Assembly (NCBI GenBank): GCA_949825045.1
Contig: OX463829.1
Coordinates: forward strand, 21,980,715-22,044,714
Direction: 5' to 3'
Length of the DNA: 64,000 nt
From: Argyresthia goedartella
Lineage: Eukaryota > Arthropoda > Insecta > Lepidoptera > Argyresthiidae
Every line of letters starts with the position of its first letter. The stretch's first letter is position 1. Position numbers and translations under genes: made by a program. Of the stretch, positions 54,001-56,535 are shown piece after piece. The notes beneath the pieces are model-generated. The model saw only the letters and a program-made list of their open reading frames with translations. It ran no database searches and was not told the DNA's origin.

Positions 54001-55669
54001 ATATAGATGAGAAGAAATAATCTATGGAAGTTCCTACACCCATACCGGAGGATAATTTATCCTCAATTGAGAATGCTCATGTGGTAGTAGAGCGTTGCTA
54101 GAGGGGTGACAGACCATTTATAAAAGTAGAAGCCGCGAACCCCCCCAATATTTATGCGAACCAACCGTGCAGTTTTGTTTCATATCAACAAATGTCTTGC
54201 GGTACATAGGTGTAGAACACTTATGGTATGACACGCAAAGTACATTTGCGGCATCTGCCTAAAGTAATCCCGACCCCGCAATGAAGCCTCACATCATACA
54301 GAACAATCCCACACCGCTATACCTGACACTGGGGTAGCAAAATGGGAAAACTAAGGTACTTGAGAACGACATTACATTACAATTAATCGATGACATTTTA
54401 AAATCGGCTCCGTCATCAAAACACTGCGGAAGAACTGTATGTAGCCAATAAGAAAATGCATAACTAGGCTTTAAAAAAATATTTGCGTTATTTTAATAAG
54501 GGGTCTTGTTACCTGAAATAAAAATCAATATTTACGAGTAAACATGATATAGGTCTGGATGCACAGACGGCCACTCAGAGTGTAACGGGCACTCAAAGTA
54601 ATGCTCAGTCTCTCGCTCTGTAATTCCCCCTCTAAATGCGACTACTTCAACAGTAAACTTGAGTAAACTTTGCCAACTCCATACAAATTTATATGGAGTT
54701 GTCACAGTATCATCGAGTTTATGCTTAACTGGCCGTCTAGCTAGTGGACCTAAATGAGGACGTCGTAACCATATCGTAGAATTGACTATATCATGAAATA
54801 GTCAACCATGGTTAAATTAGAAATTTCATTGAACGAATAAATATTTTAGGGCAAAACACTGCGGTAGCTTAGGTGAAGACTAAAGGGGGCGAGCGCATCG
54901 AAGCCCCCGAATAGTCTCCGTGTTAGTTCGACATGTATAAGACAAAAAACACCACGTAGTACTGCAAACAAAAGTGAAATTCAATCCTTTCTGATCATTT
55001 CATGAAATAATTGACTGGGGTATGAAATGGTTGGCCATTTCATGATTTAGCCAATCCATGGTTATAATATATATGGAAATAATCAAATTTTACGATATAG
55101 CAACAGGGACACGTGGGTTAAAGATCGTGCTAAAGAAATAGTTGAAGCGTAGCGGCGTCACACAGATACGTAGGCATCTTCGCCGTGAGCCCAAGTCTTG
55201 TTGTTTAAACGTTCCAATTTTGTAAATCAACCGCTTTTTGGCCATTTTGTGATTGAGGCAGATGTTCTCTGAATAAATGGGCCCCGTTATGCAGATGAAT
55301 GGATATGCAGTGGCATACAAAATATTAGAGAAATGTTATCAGGCCTACTAATGTGATTATTGACCTCTTGCACACATAGCTAATCAGATATCTCAATTAT
55401 GAAATTCAAGTCATTACAAATGTAAAATTTATAGGTTAACCATTTGGTGCAAGTGGATTGTGATACTTATATGTAAGTATAATTTATATTTAGTAAGTAA
55501 CGATTTGATCTGCTTATTTTCGATTTATGGTACACCACCACATATAAAAGTTGAAAGTCTGAAAACATGACCTCACAAAAGCTTTACATTAAAATTTCGC
55601 CTGCAACTTAAAAAAAATATAACCATAATTATTATTTCCATACTCTACTTACCTCACACTTAGAATCAT
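5880..55669 (-). CDS. ZP-domain transmembrane protein, complete 13-exon gene
   Basis: Coding exons in transcription order: 55669-55653, 31070-31034, 30463-30296, 29944-29897, 20370-20229, 15111-15028, 12207-12074, 11622-11486, 10759-10605, 9858-9780, 9452-9290, 8249-8084, 6061-5880. Every junction has GT/AG ends and matching phase; the total is 1,512 nt (503 residues plus TAG). Predicted layout: signal peptide 1-20; acidic Ser-rich region about 23-90; ZP-N with C143, C173, C193, C238; ZP-C with C272, C317, C335, C378, C383, C387, C392; linker 395-450; membrane helix about 455-479; basic tail. Motifs such as NPVVFTLQPPECYMEI and CDVRMCHGRC are typical of insect cuticular ZP proteins. Such proteins polymerise in the apical matrix and shape cuticle. 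By memory the closest groups are Neyo, Nyobe or Morpheyus-like proteins, but I cannot choose an orthologue. The linker has a dibasic SRRS (near 402-405) but no clear RXXR furin site. UTRs were not resolved. Confidence 0.93.
6062..8083 (-). other. ZP intron 12
   Basis: Holds SINE family A (7,403-7,645) and part of a dispersed repeat with CACCCCGTATGGGAAAAGGC near 7,900 (relatives near 10,970 and 12,330). Nothing coding seen. Confidence 0.8.
7403..7645 (-). repeat. tRNA-derived SINE, family A
   Basis: On the minus strand the head has an A-box-like TGGCCGAGTCGG and a B-box GGTTCGAGTCC, followed by a body with CCCCAAACTAGGATTCCC (+). The same element is at 50,327-50,570. In ZP intron 12. Confidence 0.8.
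8084..8249 (-). CDS. ZP gene exon 12, ZP-C end and linker
   Basis: Residues 389-443 plus one base. The acceptor is ACATTTCAG before TCCCAACAG, preferred over CCCAACAG because it yields SQQCHW; the donor is GAAG|GTACGA. The last ZP cysteine is C392. The acidic linker after it holds a dibasic SRRS that could be a weak processing site. Confidence 0.9.
8250..9289 (-). other. ZP intron 11
   Basis: Contains the GGGGGCTTCGCTTCGC repeat (8,822-9,125). No other feature was recognised. Confidence 0.8.
8822..9125. repeat. GGGGGCTTCGCTTCGC repeat, double copy
   Basis: TTGTTGCTCTTACATGTTCA, GGGGGCTTCGCTTCGCTCAC and CTTCACATAAGC; a partial second copy starts near 9,040. Related copies: 2,660-2,790, 39,095-39,240 (inside a MITE) and 54,850-54,950 (inverse). 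Confidence 0.7.
9290..9452 (-). CDS. ZP gene exon 11, ZP-C
   Basis: Residues 334-388, between acceptor TCTCTTGCAG and donor CCT|GTAAGT. It contains GCPVD (C335), the aromatic stretch VFAYMKTFRFTG, and the terminal cluster C378, C383, C387. Confidence 0.95.
9780..9858 (-). CDS. ZP gene exon 10, ZP-C
   Basis: Residues 308-333 plus two bases, between acceptor TGGTTTCAG and donor TGG|GTAAGT. The VNDCFAHNG segment with C317 and RIQLIDESG are the usual ZP-C core. Confidence 0.94.
10605..10759 (-). CDS. ZP gene exon 9, start of ZP-C
   Basis: Residues 256-307 plus one base, between acceptor TCATCCGCAG and donor TATG|GTGGGT. It contains C272 in QPPECYMEI and the hydrophobic VRVGDPLTLLIYMRS, both conserved in ZP-C domains. 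Confidence 0.95.
11486..11622 (-). CDS. ZP gene exon 8, end of ZP-N
   Basis: Residues 211-255 plus two bases, between acceptor TAACTTGCAG and donor GA|GTGAGT. MWNTITVQYN, the VTCEYG motif with C238, and FWKTVTFPFLDVE mark the last ZP-N strands and the linker to ZP-C. Confidence 0.95.
12074..12207 (-). CDS. ZP gene exon 7, ZP-N
   Basis: Residues 166-210, between acceptor CATTCCAG and donor ACT|GTGAGT. It contains DPDCMYINGSGRDYYEFYIQ and RCGTLG, which supply C173 and C193 of ZP-N plus the sequon N177-G-S. It ends in phase 0. Confidence 0.95.
12208..15027 (-). other. ZP intron 6
   Basis: Contains the minus ATT-tailed repeat (13,630-13,722) within duplicated blocks. An AACACTGAACGTCCGATA segment (about 13,766) recurs near 26,363. 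No coding sequence. Confidence 0.75.
13630..13722 (-). repeat. Interspersed ATT-tailed repeat, copy 2
   Basis: Inverse of the copies at 67 and 40,384 (AAGCCATACTCCACCACGCT). It lies between a direct duplication of CTTGCAATTC...ATGTGTTCA blocks (13,549 and 13,833), suggesting insertion into a local duplication. Confidence 0.65.
15028..15111 (-). CDS. ZP gene exon 6, start of ZP-N
   Basis: Residues 138-165, between acceptor TTCGCAG and donor GCAG|GTAAGA. It reads YIEAEC...FMKIRV.FNGSFTGLVYSA. C143 is the first conserved ZP-N cysteine, and the F.G.VY motif is the standard ZP-N signature. Confidence 0.95.
16155..16548 (+). repeat. Truncated 3' end of the same LINE family
   Basis: Starts inside the last codons (LKLPFEQFKKHVK, then KKGYYNVQDYLND) and runs through the same 3' UTR to a CTTTGACTTTGACTTTGA tail. 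It is closely related to the copy at 61,340-62,305. Confidence 0.85.
17491..17725. repeat. MITE with TCTGGGGCC inverted ends (235 bp)
   Basis: The left end TCTGGGGCCGCATTCCGGTA and right end (inverse TCTGGGGCCCAATTCCGGTA) are inverted. A second inverted pair, GGTCAACTTTAGATATCC, lies inside. Located in ZP intron 5; no ORF. Confidence 0.8.
18168..18366 (-). repeat. tRNA-derived SINE, family B
   Basis: Body TTGCTTCTGGCCCTACACTA and GACGT-rich middle, tRNA-like head at the right end (B-box GGCTTCGAATCCCG on minus). It directly precedes the TRIM-like element. Confidence 0.75.
18448..18689 (+). repeat. TRIM-like left (5') LTR
   Basis: 242 bp, ending just before the TGGTGACCC primer site. TATATAAGCTAGG and AATAAAATTAG inside it could serve as TATA box and poly(A) signal. 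Confidence 0.85.
19904..20152 (+). repeat. TRIM-like right (3') LTR
   Basis: 249 bp, starting right after the purine tract. Slight divergence from the left LTR shows the insertion is older than the BEL copy. Confidence 0.85.
20229..20370 (-). CDS. ZP gene exon 5
   Basis: Residues 91-137 plus one base. Acceptor is CTCTGCCCAG and donor CAGT|GTGAGT. The sequence is basic and proline-rich (VSIRPRSP, EPPTWEREYRRH). It has no recognised domain and precedes the ZP module directly. The LTR element at 18,448-20,152 ends 71 nt beyond the donor hexamer-bearing 8-mer, counting its target duplication. Confidence 0.9.
21645..22038. repeat. Possible solo LTR (394 bp)
   Basis: Starts TGTGGCGTCACC and ends GAGCTAACA (TG...CA). 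The minus strand begins TGTTAGC, like the BEL LTR here, and contains an AATAAA and a TATATATAG. GC content is raised. No target duplication was found, so this is tentative. Confidence 0.3.
24262..24720 (-). repeat. LINE 3' end, minus strand, TTTGA tail
   Basis: On the minus strand it encodes an RT C-terminus (CIRYYNKVPTDIKNLPLDKF, KKGYYRISDYLEDRCPW; 24,702-24,505) and a 3' UTR. It ends in a TTTGA microsatellite, seen on + as AAATCAAATCAAATCAAATC near 24,262. Same superfamily as the CTTTGA-tailed LINE but a distinct family. Confidence 0.8.
27062..27310. repeat. 82-bp minisatellite, about 3 units
   Basis: GAAGTCACTCCCACTGTGTA recurs at 27,148 and 27,230 (82 bp), with CCTGCTACAGGAAGAAGCCC and CTACCTACCTCACCTGGGG. 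The first unit is variant. Confidence 0.9.
27297..27352. repeat. 28-bp direct repeat, 2 units
   Basis: CTACCTCACCTGGGTCATCC plus GCACATTG occurs twice. The first half comes from the end of the 82-bp unit. Confidence 0.85.
27411..27598. repeat. 31-bp minisatellite, about 6 units
   Basis: GGTTCCGGCTACTATCACTA plus CTATCGCTATA; unit starts at 27,421, 27,452, 27,483 and 27,514 show the 31-bp period. Units are almost identical. Confidence 0.92.
27625..27745 (+). repeat. Interspersed ATT-tailed repeat, copy 3
   Basis: CCAGTGTGGTGGAGTATGGC through ATGGGCTACATTTATTATTA. It follows the 31-bp minisatellite. Confidence 0.75.
29771..29850. repeat. 20-bp tandem repeat, 4 perfect units
   Basis: TGTACATGATTTATGCATAT repeated at 29,771, 29,791, 29,811 and 29,831. 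It begins 46 bp beyond ZP exon 4 within intron 4. Confidence 0.95.
29897..29944 (-). CDS. ZP gene exon 4, 48-nt cassette-like exon
   Basis: 16 codons (residues 75-90, NETREALKTDGTETDP) between acceptor CTATTTTCAG and donor CCG|GTAAGT. It is symmetric, phase 0 on both sides, so skipping it would keep the frame. N75-E-T is a second sequon. A 20-bp tandem repeat lies 46 nt beyond the donor. Confidence 0.85.
30185..30268 (-). repeat. tRNA-like SINE head in ZP intron 3
   Basis: The minus strand shows TAGCGTAGTGG (A-box-like) and TGTTCGAATTCC (B-box-like) about 45 nt apart. It lies between exons 3 and 4; no body was recognised. Confidence 0.5.
30296..30463 (-). CDS. ZP gene exon 3, acidic Ser-rich region
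   Basis: 56 codons (residues 19-74) between acceptor CATCCACCAG and donor AAG|GTACGT, phase 0 at both ends. The stretch is rich in Glu, Asp and Ser, with a run of six Ser, a PPDPAPPTG segment and one N-glycosylation sequon (N33-A-T). It looks like a disordered, glycosylated spacer between the signal peptide and the ZP module. Confidence 0.88.
31034..31070 (-). CDS. ZP gene exon 2, 37-nt microexon
   Basis: Acceptor TTGTTTCAG and donor CAG|GTGAGT bracket 37 nt reading LMVLCNAFLLIQ after completing codon 6. It enters in phase 2 and leaves in phase 0. Joined to exon 1 it makes the hydrophobic core of the signal peptide, and cleavage is likely near the AQS start of exon 3. It is too short for ORF finders and was found from phase and hydrophobicity. 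Confidence 0.85.
31628..31858. repeat. Foldback MITE, about 230 bp
   Basis: Ends GTGTTACTACAAAAAA and its inverse TTTTTTGTGGTAACA. Arms of about 110 bp contain AAAACAAACGTCAAA and its inverse. One arm is also present alone at 1,361-1,490. It lies in ZP intron 1, about 0.56 kb from exon 2. Confidence 0.85.
32205..32413 (-). repeat. SINE family B, minus copy of an inverted pair
   Basis: CTTCTGGCCCCACACTAGGA, then the tRNA-like head with B-box GGATTCGATCC on the minus strand. It faces the plus-strand copy at 32,473-32,680. Confidence 0.82.
32473..32680 (+). repeat. SINE family B, plus copy of an inverted pair
   Basis: The head GGCGCTGCGGTTGTGG and B-box GGGTTCGAACCCC come first, the body ending TGGGGCCAGAAGCAATGT last. 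The head would pair with that of the neighbour at 32,205-32,413. Confidence 0.82.
33268..34232 (-). pseudogene. RTE-like LINE fragment, reverse transcriptase and 3' end
   Basis: Minus-strand reading shows an RT piece with RGVKQGDPI (near 34,150) and LRLADDIVLFASSAPELEIM...KMNRSKTQLM (34,112-33,864). Another frame follows, then the typical C-terminal segment with WAGHEVECTR and PRRRWRDDLDKL...W (33,652-33,279). Several frames are needed, so it is decayed and 5'-truncated. The end near 33,268 (GGGTGTCCCACTGCTGGGCA read on +) matches the common 3' end of insect RTE-like LINEs as I remember it. Confidence 0.85.
34735..35215 (-). repeat. Dispersed repeat, copy 2, with nested palindromes
   Basis: GGCATTAAAACTCGAGAGTG and its inverse frame 34,737-34,813. 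TTCGAAATTTGAATGTCA occurs twice (34,971 and 35,038). AAACTACACATAATG and its inverse form a hairpin near 35,065-35,100. The outer parts match 570-915. Confidence 0.7.
36205..36480. repeat. Foldback MITE, about 275 bp
   Basis: Imperfect inverted arms of about 95 bp: GCCATATTTTGGGGAATGA and TTTCCCCAAGAAACATAT on the left, with their inverses on the right. The centre is unrelated. In ZP intron 1. Confidence 0.7.
37020..38766 (-). mobile_element. Tc1-like DNA transposon with IR/DR ends (1,747 bp)
   Basis: Ends are inverted (CAGTGGTGGTCATATAATTA...) and flanked by TA at 37,018-37,019 and 38,767-38,768, the Tc1/mariner target. A second, related copy of the end sequence (ATAATTAAGAACG core) lies inside each arm, at 37,242-37,263 and 38,524-38,545, both about 222 bp from the outer tip. 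This is the IR/DR layout known from Sleeping Beauty-type Tc1 elements. The transposase gene lies between on the minus strand. Confidence 0.95.
37374..38397 (-). pseudogene. Tc1 transposase, DD34E, frameshifted near the C-terminus
   Basis: The open frame 38,397-37,492 encodes 301 residues. It has an N-terminal helix-turn-helix region (about 8-50), a second DNA-binding stretch, and the catalytic core with D155 (FSDE), D245 (HDNDPKH) and E280 (SPDLNPIEHLW), a 34-residue spacing between the last two. The frame ends at TAA (37,492-37,494) soon after the core. The usual C-terminal tail of the family (EEWRSIS...MPRRCKAVI) continues in another frame down to a TAA at 37,374. A one-base indel near 37,495 therefore breaks the gene. 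All three catalytic residues are present; whether the short protein works is unknown. Confidence 0.9.
38908..39403. repeat. MITE with about 64-bp terminal inverted repeats (about 496 bp)
   Basis: The left end GTGGAACTGTCTTAGTTAGT matches the inverse of the right end (GTGGTTCTGTCGCAGTTGGT). Homology continues through TTAAATCAGACACTTAACTA to ACCGTTAATTAAA. The interior carries the GGGGCTTCGCTTCGCTCACC repeat also seen elsewhere in the window. It lies 141 bp from the Tc1 element. Confidence 0.82.
40384..40497 (+). repeat. Interspersed ATT-tailed repeat, copy 4
   Basis: CCAGCGGCGTGATGGAGTAC through TGGGCTACATTATTATTATT, in ZP intron 1. Confidence 0.75.
40698..41101. repeat. GGGTTCCGTACC interspersed element, about 400 bp
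   Basis: Starts AGGGTTCCGTACCCGAAGGG and ends GGTACGGAACCCTTCGTGCG...CGCACTTGACCGG, so its ends are partly inverted. The internal TCTCACGAACCGTGATAG segment is one I remember from many moth genomes. Degenerate relatives are at about 56,650-57,180 and 62,727-62,800. Confidence 0.78.
41171..41425. repeat. Inverted/tandem repeat block with TGACGT motifs
   Basis: GTATACCTCGCGCCACGA (about 41,190) and its near inverse (about 41,297-41,320) form an inverted pair. The right arm is followed by 41-bp direct repeats starting AGAGGAAGTGACGTACTTG at 41,345 and 41,386; a partial unit starts near 41,176. Each contains TGACGT, a CRE-like core. Confidence 0.65.
41619..41862. repeat. GGTATTTGAC MITE, copy 1
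   Basis: 244 bp with ends GGTATTTGAC and GTCAAATACC. A direct, diverged copy follows 140 bp later. No ORF. Confidence 0.82.
42003..42247. repeat. GGTATTTGAC MITE, copy 2
   Basis: 245 bp, same ends and orientation as copy 1, roughly 85% similar by eye. It lies just before the BEL/Pao insertion. Confidence 0.82.
42381..42900 (-). repeat. BEL/Pao 3' LTR
   Basis: Identical to the 5' LTR over 520 bp. It sits next to the purine tract at about 42,901-42,911 and ends the element at the GTTGCC duplication. Confidence 0.95.
42921..48536 (-). CDS. BEL/Pao Gag-Pol polyprotein, 1,871 aa
   Basis: One frame encodes the whole replication machinery. In order: a charged helical region (about 85-125); a DUF1759-type Gag domain (about 195-355); zinc knuckles of Cys/His type (about 425-492, starting CMYCRAGKH); an aspartic protease of the DUF1758 kind (D561-D562-G-S); reverse transcriptase with LVFDAAAK near 859 and the YMDD active site at 979-982; RNase H (D1199, E1243, D1273); an integrase zinc site (H1507 or H1505, H1512, C1542, C1545); an integrase core with D1578, D1640, E1690; and a DUF5641-like C-terminus to 1871. 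The length suits the BEL/Pao family. Met7 is an alternative start. No stop or frameshift was seen. Confidence 0.96.
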   Translation of the reverse strand: MYRTPAMVNTRRQNAAFGVSEKQDADNQDDAANQSAQNLPEENLPESPDQKTPENVGSSKKLERPSLPSAPGSKASAMSTSSSVNARRRKLELIAEEQKAKIRMELIDKRLQCEIAALDDEENYSPRNSEVNSRIHIEKWLERSQHESHDPVPQTVQSNGACPPPPSAPASHDGTVMLANALKDLSATVTANCGNANMLSRMSTPRDLPNFSGDPIEWLQFKMAYEDSTQLCNYSDRENVWRLRKCLQGAAKEAVSALLITVSTPDSIMSTLQLRFGNPDVIVGKIMSDIRKLQPMSPEYHKDIVTFSVKIKNFVAAVRAVGREEYLKGVNVATTVLSKLPAVLISKWADYSYALIAEGRKPRLEILADFLNEEAIKISTTANISAISGISARSENKPQKFVDNNNSASRAFPLLVQSDQSEYKCMYCRAGKHKLTECRKFKKALRKDRWSHVKRSGICYKCLAARHDRETCPAPTCDKNGCGAAHHRLLHYVPSARDASAAPQSEPTPAPPEPESEPARPATDTQTVAHVNANSYKVLLKVVPVKIHGPRGVIHTSALLDDGSTISLVSEELAARAGLRGRPDTVRVRGAWSDSELELKSSVVKMNISGMDNKMHSLTIRTCKNLNLPVQNISLVDCLQFDNLKFLKNQNSLFFDTDLKPELLIGQDNYHLLAPIVCKIGKQMEPSLTLTALGWCVHGVVSAPSSARTQSASLLFITEQHFEVQRELQELHDEVKRSFAIDALGVSSKPRLNADDERARKQLDESAVLVNGRWYVSLPWKDPNCKMNDSYDTALKRFKSVEKKMESNQDFAGRYVERVQHLFDNDYASQLTGNDIYPQRTWYLPHFGVDNPNKKKLRLVFDAAAKTKGLSLNDYLLTGPDLLVSLFGIMLRFRQYRVALTGDIKDMFLRVKINHEDQNCLRFLWREKSSDPIKTYNMTSLIFGANCSPFVAQYIKNKNAARYELSMPSAVDAIQNQHYMDDYIDSFKEETTAIESVKCVTKIHQSGGFEIRNWTSNIPAVLDSVPASTLGTAAIKFKVDKQSQGERTLGLIWYPAEDALGFDVSMKRIPVDIIDGKKKPSKRILLRVIMSVFDIFGLLAPFIIQGKIMLQDTWKSNVNWDDPITDEIHNKWVQWLGILQLIAKVRIPRCYLSSAQRSTGGSETDIHPQPRPPTVRTPAPAVASADSDYNDLQLHVFSDASLQAMCAVAYWRWINKEGQTVVAFVASKTRVAPVKPMTVVRLELQASVLAAKLADTIVKEHKLNVTRKYFWCDSIVVLHWINNDSRNYNVFVANRLGEIDDLTQSKEWRYIPTKLNIADLATRDTFDHSLFIGDWLNGPTFLLHDESSWPQHTIAYKNCSTTTSSDLECVAVVQNASYTTPPSVPEPERFSSWLRLKRATANVLLFIGKCRKQNFEMSCELLQQAERLLIKYSQAQSFGEELAAVKEKKCISRSSKLLRLSPYLDEYGILRCGGRIDAASGVPSETKRPVILEGGNQVAKLIVRHYHIKLAHGSQEAVVNEVKQLYWLIRLRPTVKNIVTQCMLCRMRNCKPQVPRMGDLPPGRMAHNFRPFTHCGLDLFGPMEIAVGRRREKRYGVLFTCLTVRAVHLELVLNLTSDSLILALRRMASRRGWPRCLYSDNGTNMRGADTELKKALVELDRDALKLEGMNVGLKWVFIPPASPHFGGTWERLVRSVKTSLKVILNERAPREEVLSTLMTEVENMVNGRPLTHVSVEPGSMESLTPNHFLLGSSSNLPTIGSFTQEDLDLRKQWRKAQCLADMFWRRWRKEVLPELNPRRKWQQELNRQLQVGDLVYIVDPDSPRNVWQKGLVEKVLPGKDGRIRVVEVKTKSGYLRRPVARVAWIPVDAEC
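48571..49090 (-). repeat. BEL/Pao 5' LTR
   Basis: In element orientation it starts TGTTAGCGAC and ends CGTCTACA. The base sequence equals the 3' LTR. It probably carries promoter and polyadenylation signals, which I did not map. Confidence 0.95.
50327..50570 (-). repeat. tRNA-derived SINE, family A, second copy
   Basis: Same body and head as 7,403-7,645. The B-box is mutated (CTCCAACCC for CTCGAACCC on +). An (AAT)n tail lies at its left end. Confidence 0.8.
51668..51730 (+). repeat. tRNA-like sequence resembling tRNA-Asn, probably pseudogene or SINE head
   Basis: GGGTCAATTGGTAACAGCGC (D-arm like), CCTGTTACGC where an Asn GTT anticodon would fall, and GCGGGTTCACCTC (T-arm like). The acceptor stem does not close, so a working tRNA is unlikely. 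Confidence 0.4.
54850..54955. repeat. GGGGGCTTCGCTTCGC repeat copy, inverted
   Basis: ACTGCGGTAGCTTAGGTGAA, GGGGGCGAGCGCATCGAAGC and TTCGACATGTATAAGAC are the inverse of the copy at 8,822. Confidence 0.6.
55653..55669 (-). CDS. ZP gene exon 1, coding part (start codon)
   Basis: Residues 1-5 plus two bases of codon 6 (MILSV-R). The ATG sits in CAAAATG and is followed after 17 nt by a consensus donor, GAG|GTAAGT. It was chosen because it gives a hydrophobic leader and leaves phase 2, which the 37-nt exon 2 needs. The 5' UTR continues to higher coordinates, but its start is not determined. Confidence 0.85.
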
Positions 55670-56423
55670 TTTGCACTGCGGTGCACTGAGCGGTTCAACA
55701 CTTATTTTCACTCAACTGTCATTCCCGCGGCAACAAATATAAGACTTTTTATTTTTCTCAAAATAACAATTAAAGCTTAGTCCAAAATCCACTAAAAACC
55801 CGCGCGAAGGTTCTAAAAGTTGCAGTTAGCAAAGAGGTTGGCGAGACCGCGCGTGAAACCTCAAACCTCTGCGGAACTCTTTGGTCGCGCGTGGTGCGTT
55901 TGGCGCCCGTTCACCGAGTGGTGGAGGCGTCGTCGCGAGCACAGCCTCCGTGTCTTGTCACCCGCGAAGCTTCCCGCAGCATTGAGCGTGAACAAAGCCG
56001 GGGGAGGGGCTAAACGCTAAAAACTATTGGCCAGGTGCGAACGGTTCCGCTTAATCACACTGCGGCGGTGCGCAATTAGCACTAAATATTCAATAAAAGA
56101 AACAGTTATCGTGAAAAATTATTTTGACTTTTACCAATCACAACGACGACACTCAATGTTATGAAATTGTTTGGTTGAGATATTCCTTTGACTTCTATTC
56201 ATATTATAACTGAAAAGTAGCATATTTGAGGGGTTATGCGTGTATTCATCGTGTTCCGACGAAGATCGCAAAAAGGGAAAAAATGAGAATTTCCAAGAAT
56301 TCCATATTATCAGGTAAAAATTTAGTATGTAGTAGTGGTATTTCCCTCAAAATAAGGCTACATTTCTCATTCTGCCGATGTCCCCATCAGGCAGAAAATT
56401 TTAGGTTTGCATCAAATCGGCCA
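55670..56423 (-). promoter_or_regulatory. Compact intergenic region with likely ZP-gene promoter
   Basis: This lies between the stop of the upstream gene and the ZP ATG. A GC- and CpG-rich block (about 55,800-56,060) stands out from the AT-rich flanks. On the minus strand it has a CCAAT at 56,026-56,030 and a GC-box-like CCCCTCCCCC about 20 nt downstream. CTCAGTGC near 55,690 could be an initiator. The promoter role is inferred from composition and position only. Confidence 0.5.
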
Positions 56424-56535
56424 TCAAGTAGTTTCTCCCGTCAGGATTCCAAAAATTCGCTCCAACCTCCAAAACAGATTGATTGTGAGAATAAACGCAG
56501 ATAGCACAGTGACTGCTATAGTGATCTTCATCGGC
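56424..56535 (-). CDS. Membrane-protein gene, last coding exon with stop
   Basis: One base completes the Arg codon split at the junction, then 36 codons and TGA. It begins PMKITIAVTV and supplies a membrane helix. No AATAAA was seen soon after the stop, so the 3' UTR end is open. Confidence 0.7.

Larger units (their letters stand above)
31071..55652 (-). other. ZP intron 1 (24.6 kb)
   Basis: The main sink of mobile DNA: foldback 31,628, SINE pair 32,205-32,680, RTE LINE 33,268, foldback 36,205, Tc1 37,020, MITE 38,908, repeats at 40,384-41,425, MITE pair 41,619-42,247, BEL/Pao 42,381-49,090 and SINE 50,327. From 50,571 to 55,652 little is recognisable beyond (AAT)n-tailed sequence at 51,320-51,530 and one inverted repeat at 54,850. 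A CpG-rich patch at 53,890-53,960 has no open frame with clear splice sites. Confidence 0.75.

Noticed and set aside
55820..56020. Plus-strand ORF in the GC-rich block
   Set aside because: Arg/Pro/Ala-rich translation of promoter-like CpG DNA, with no splice sites or conservation signal.
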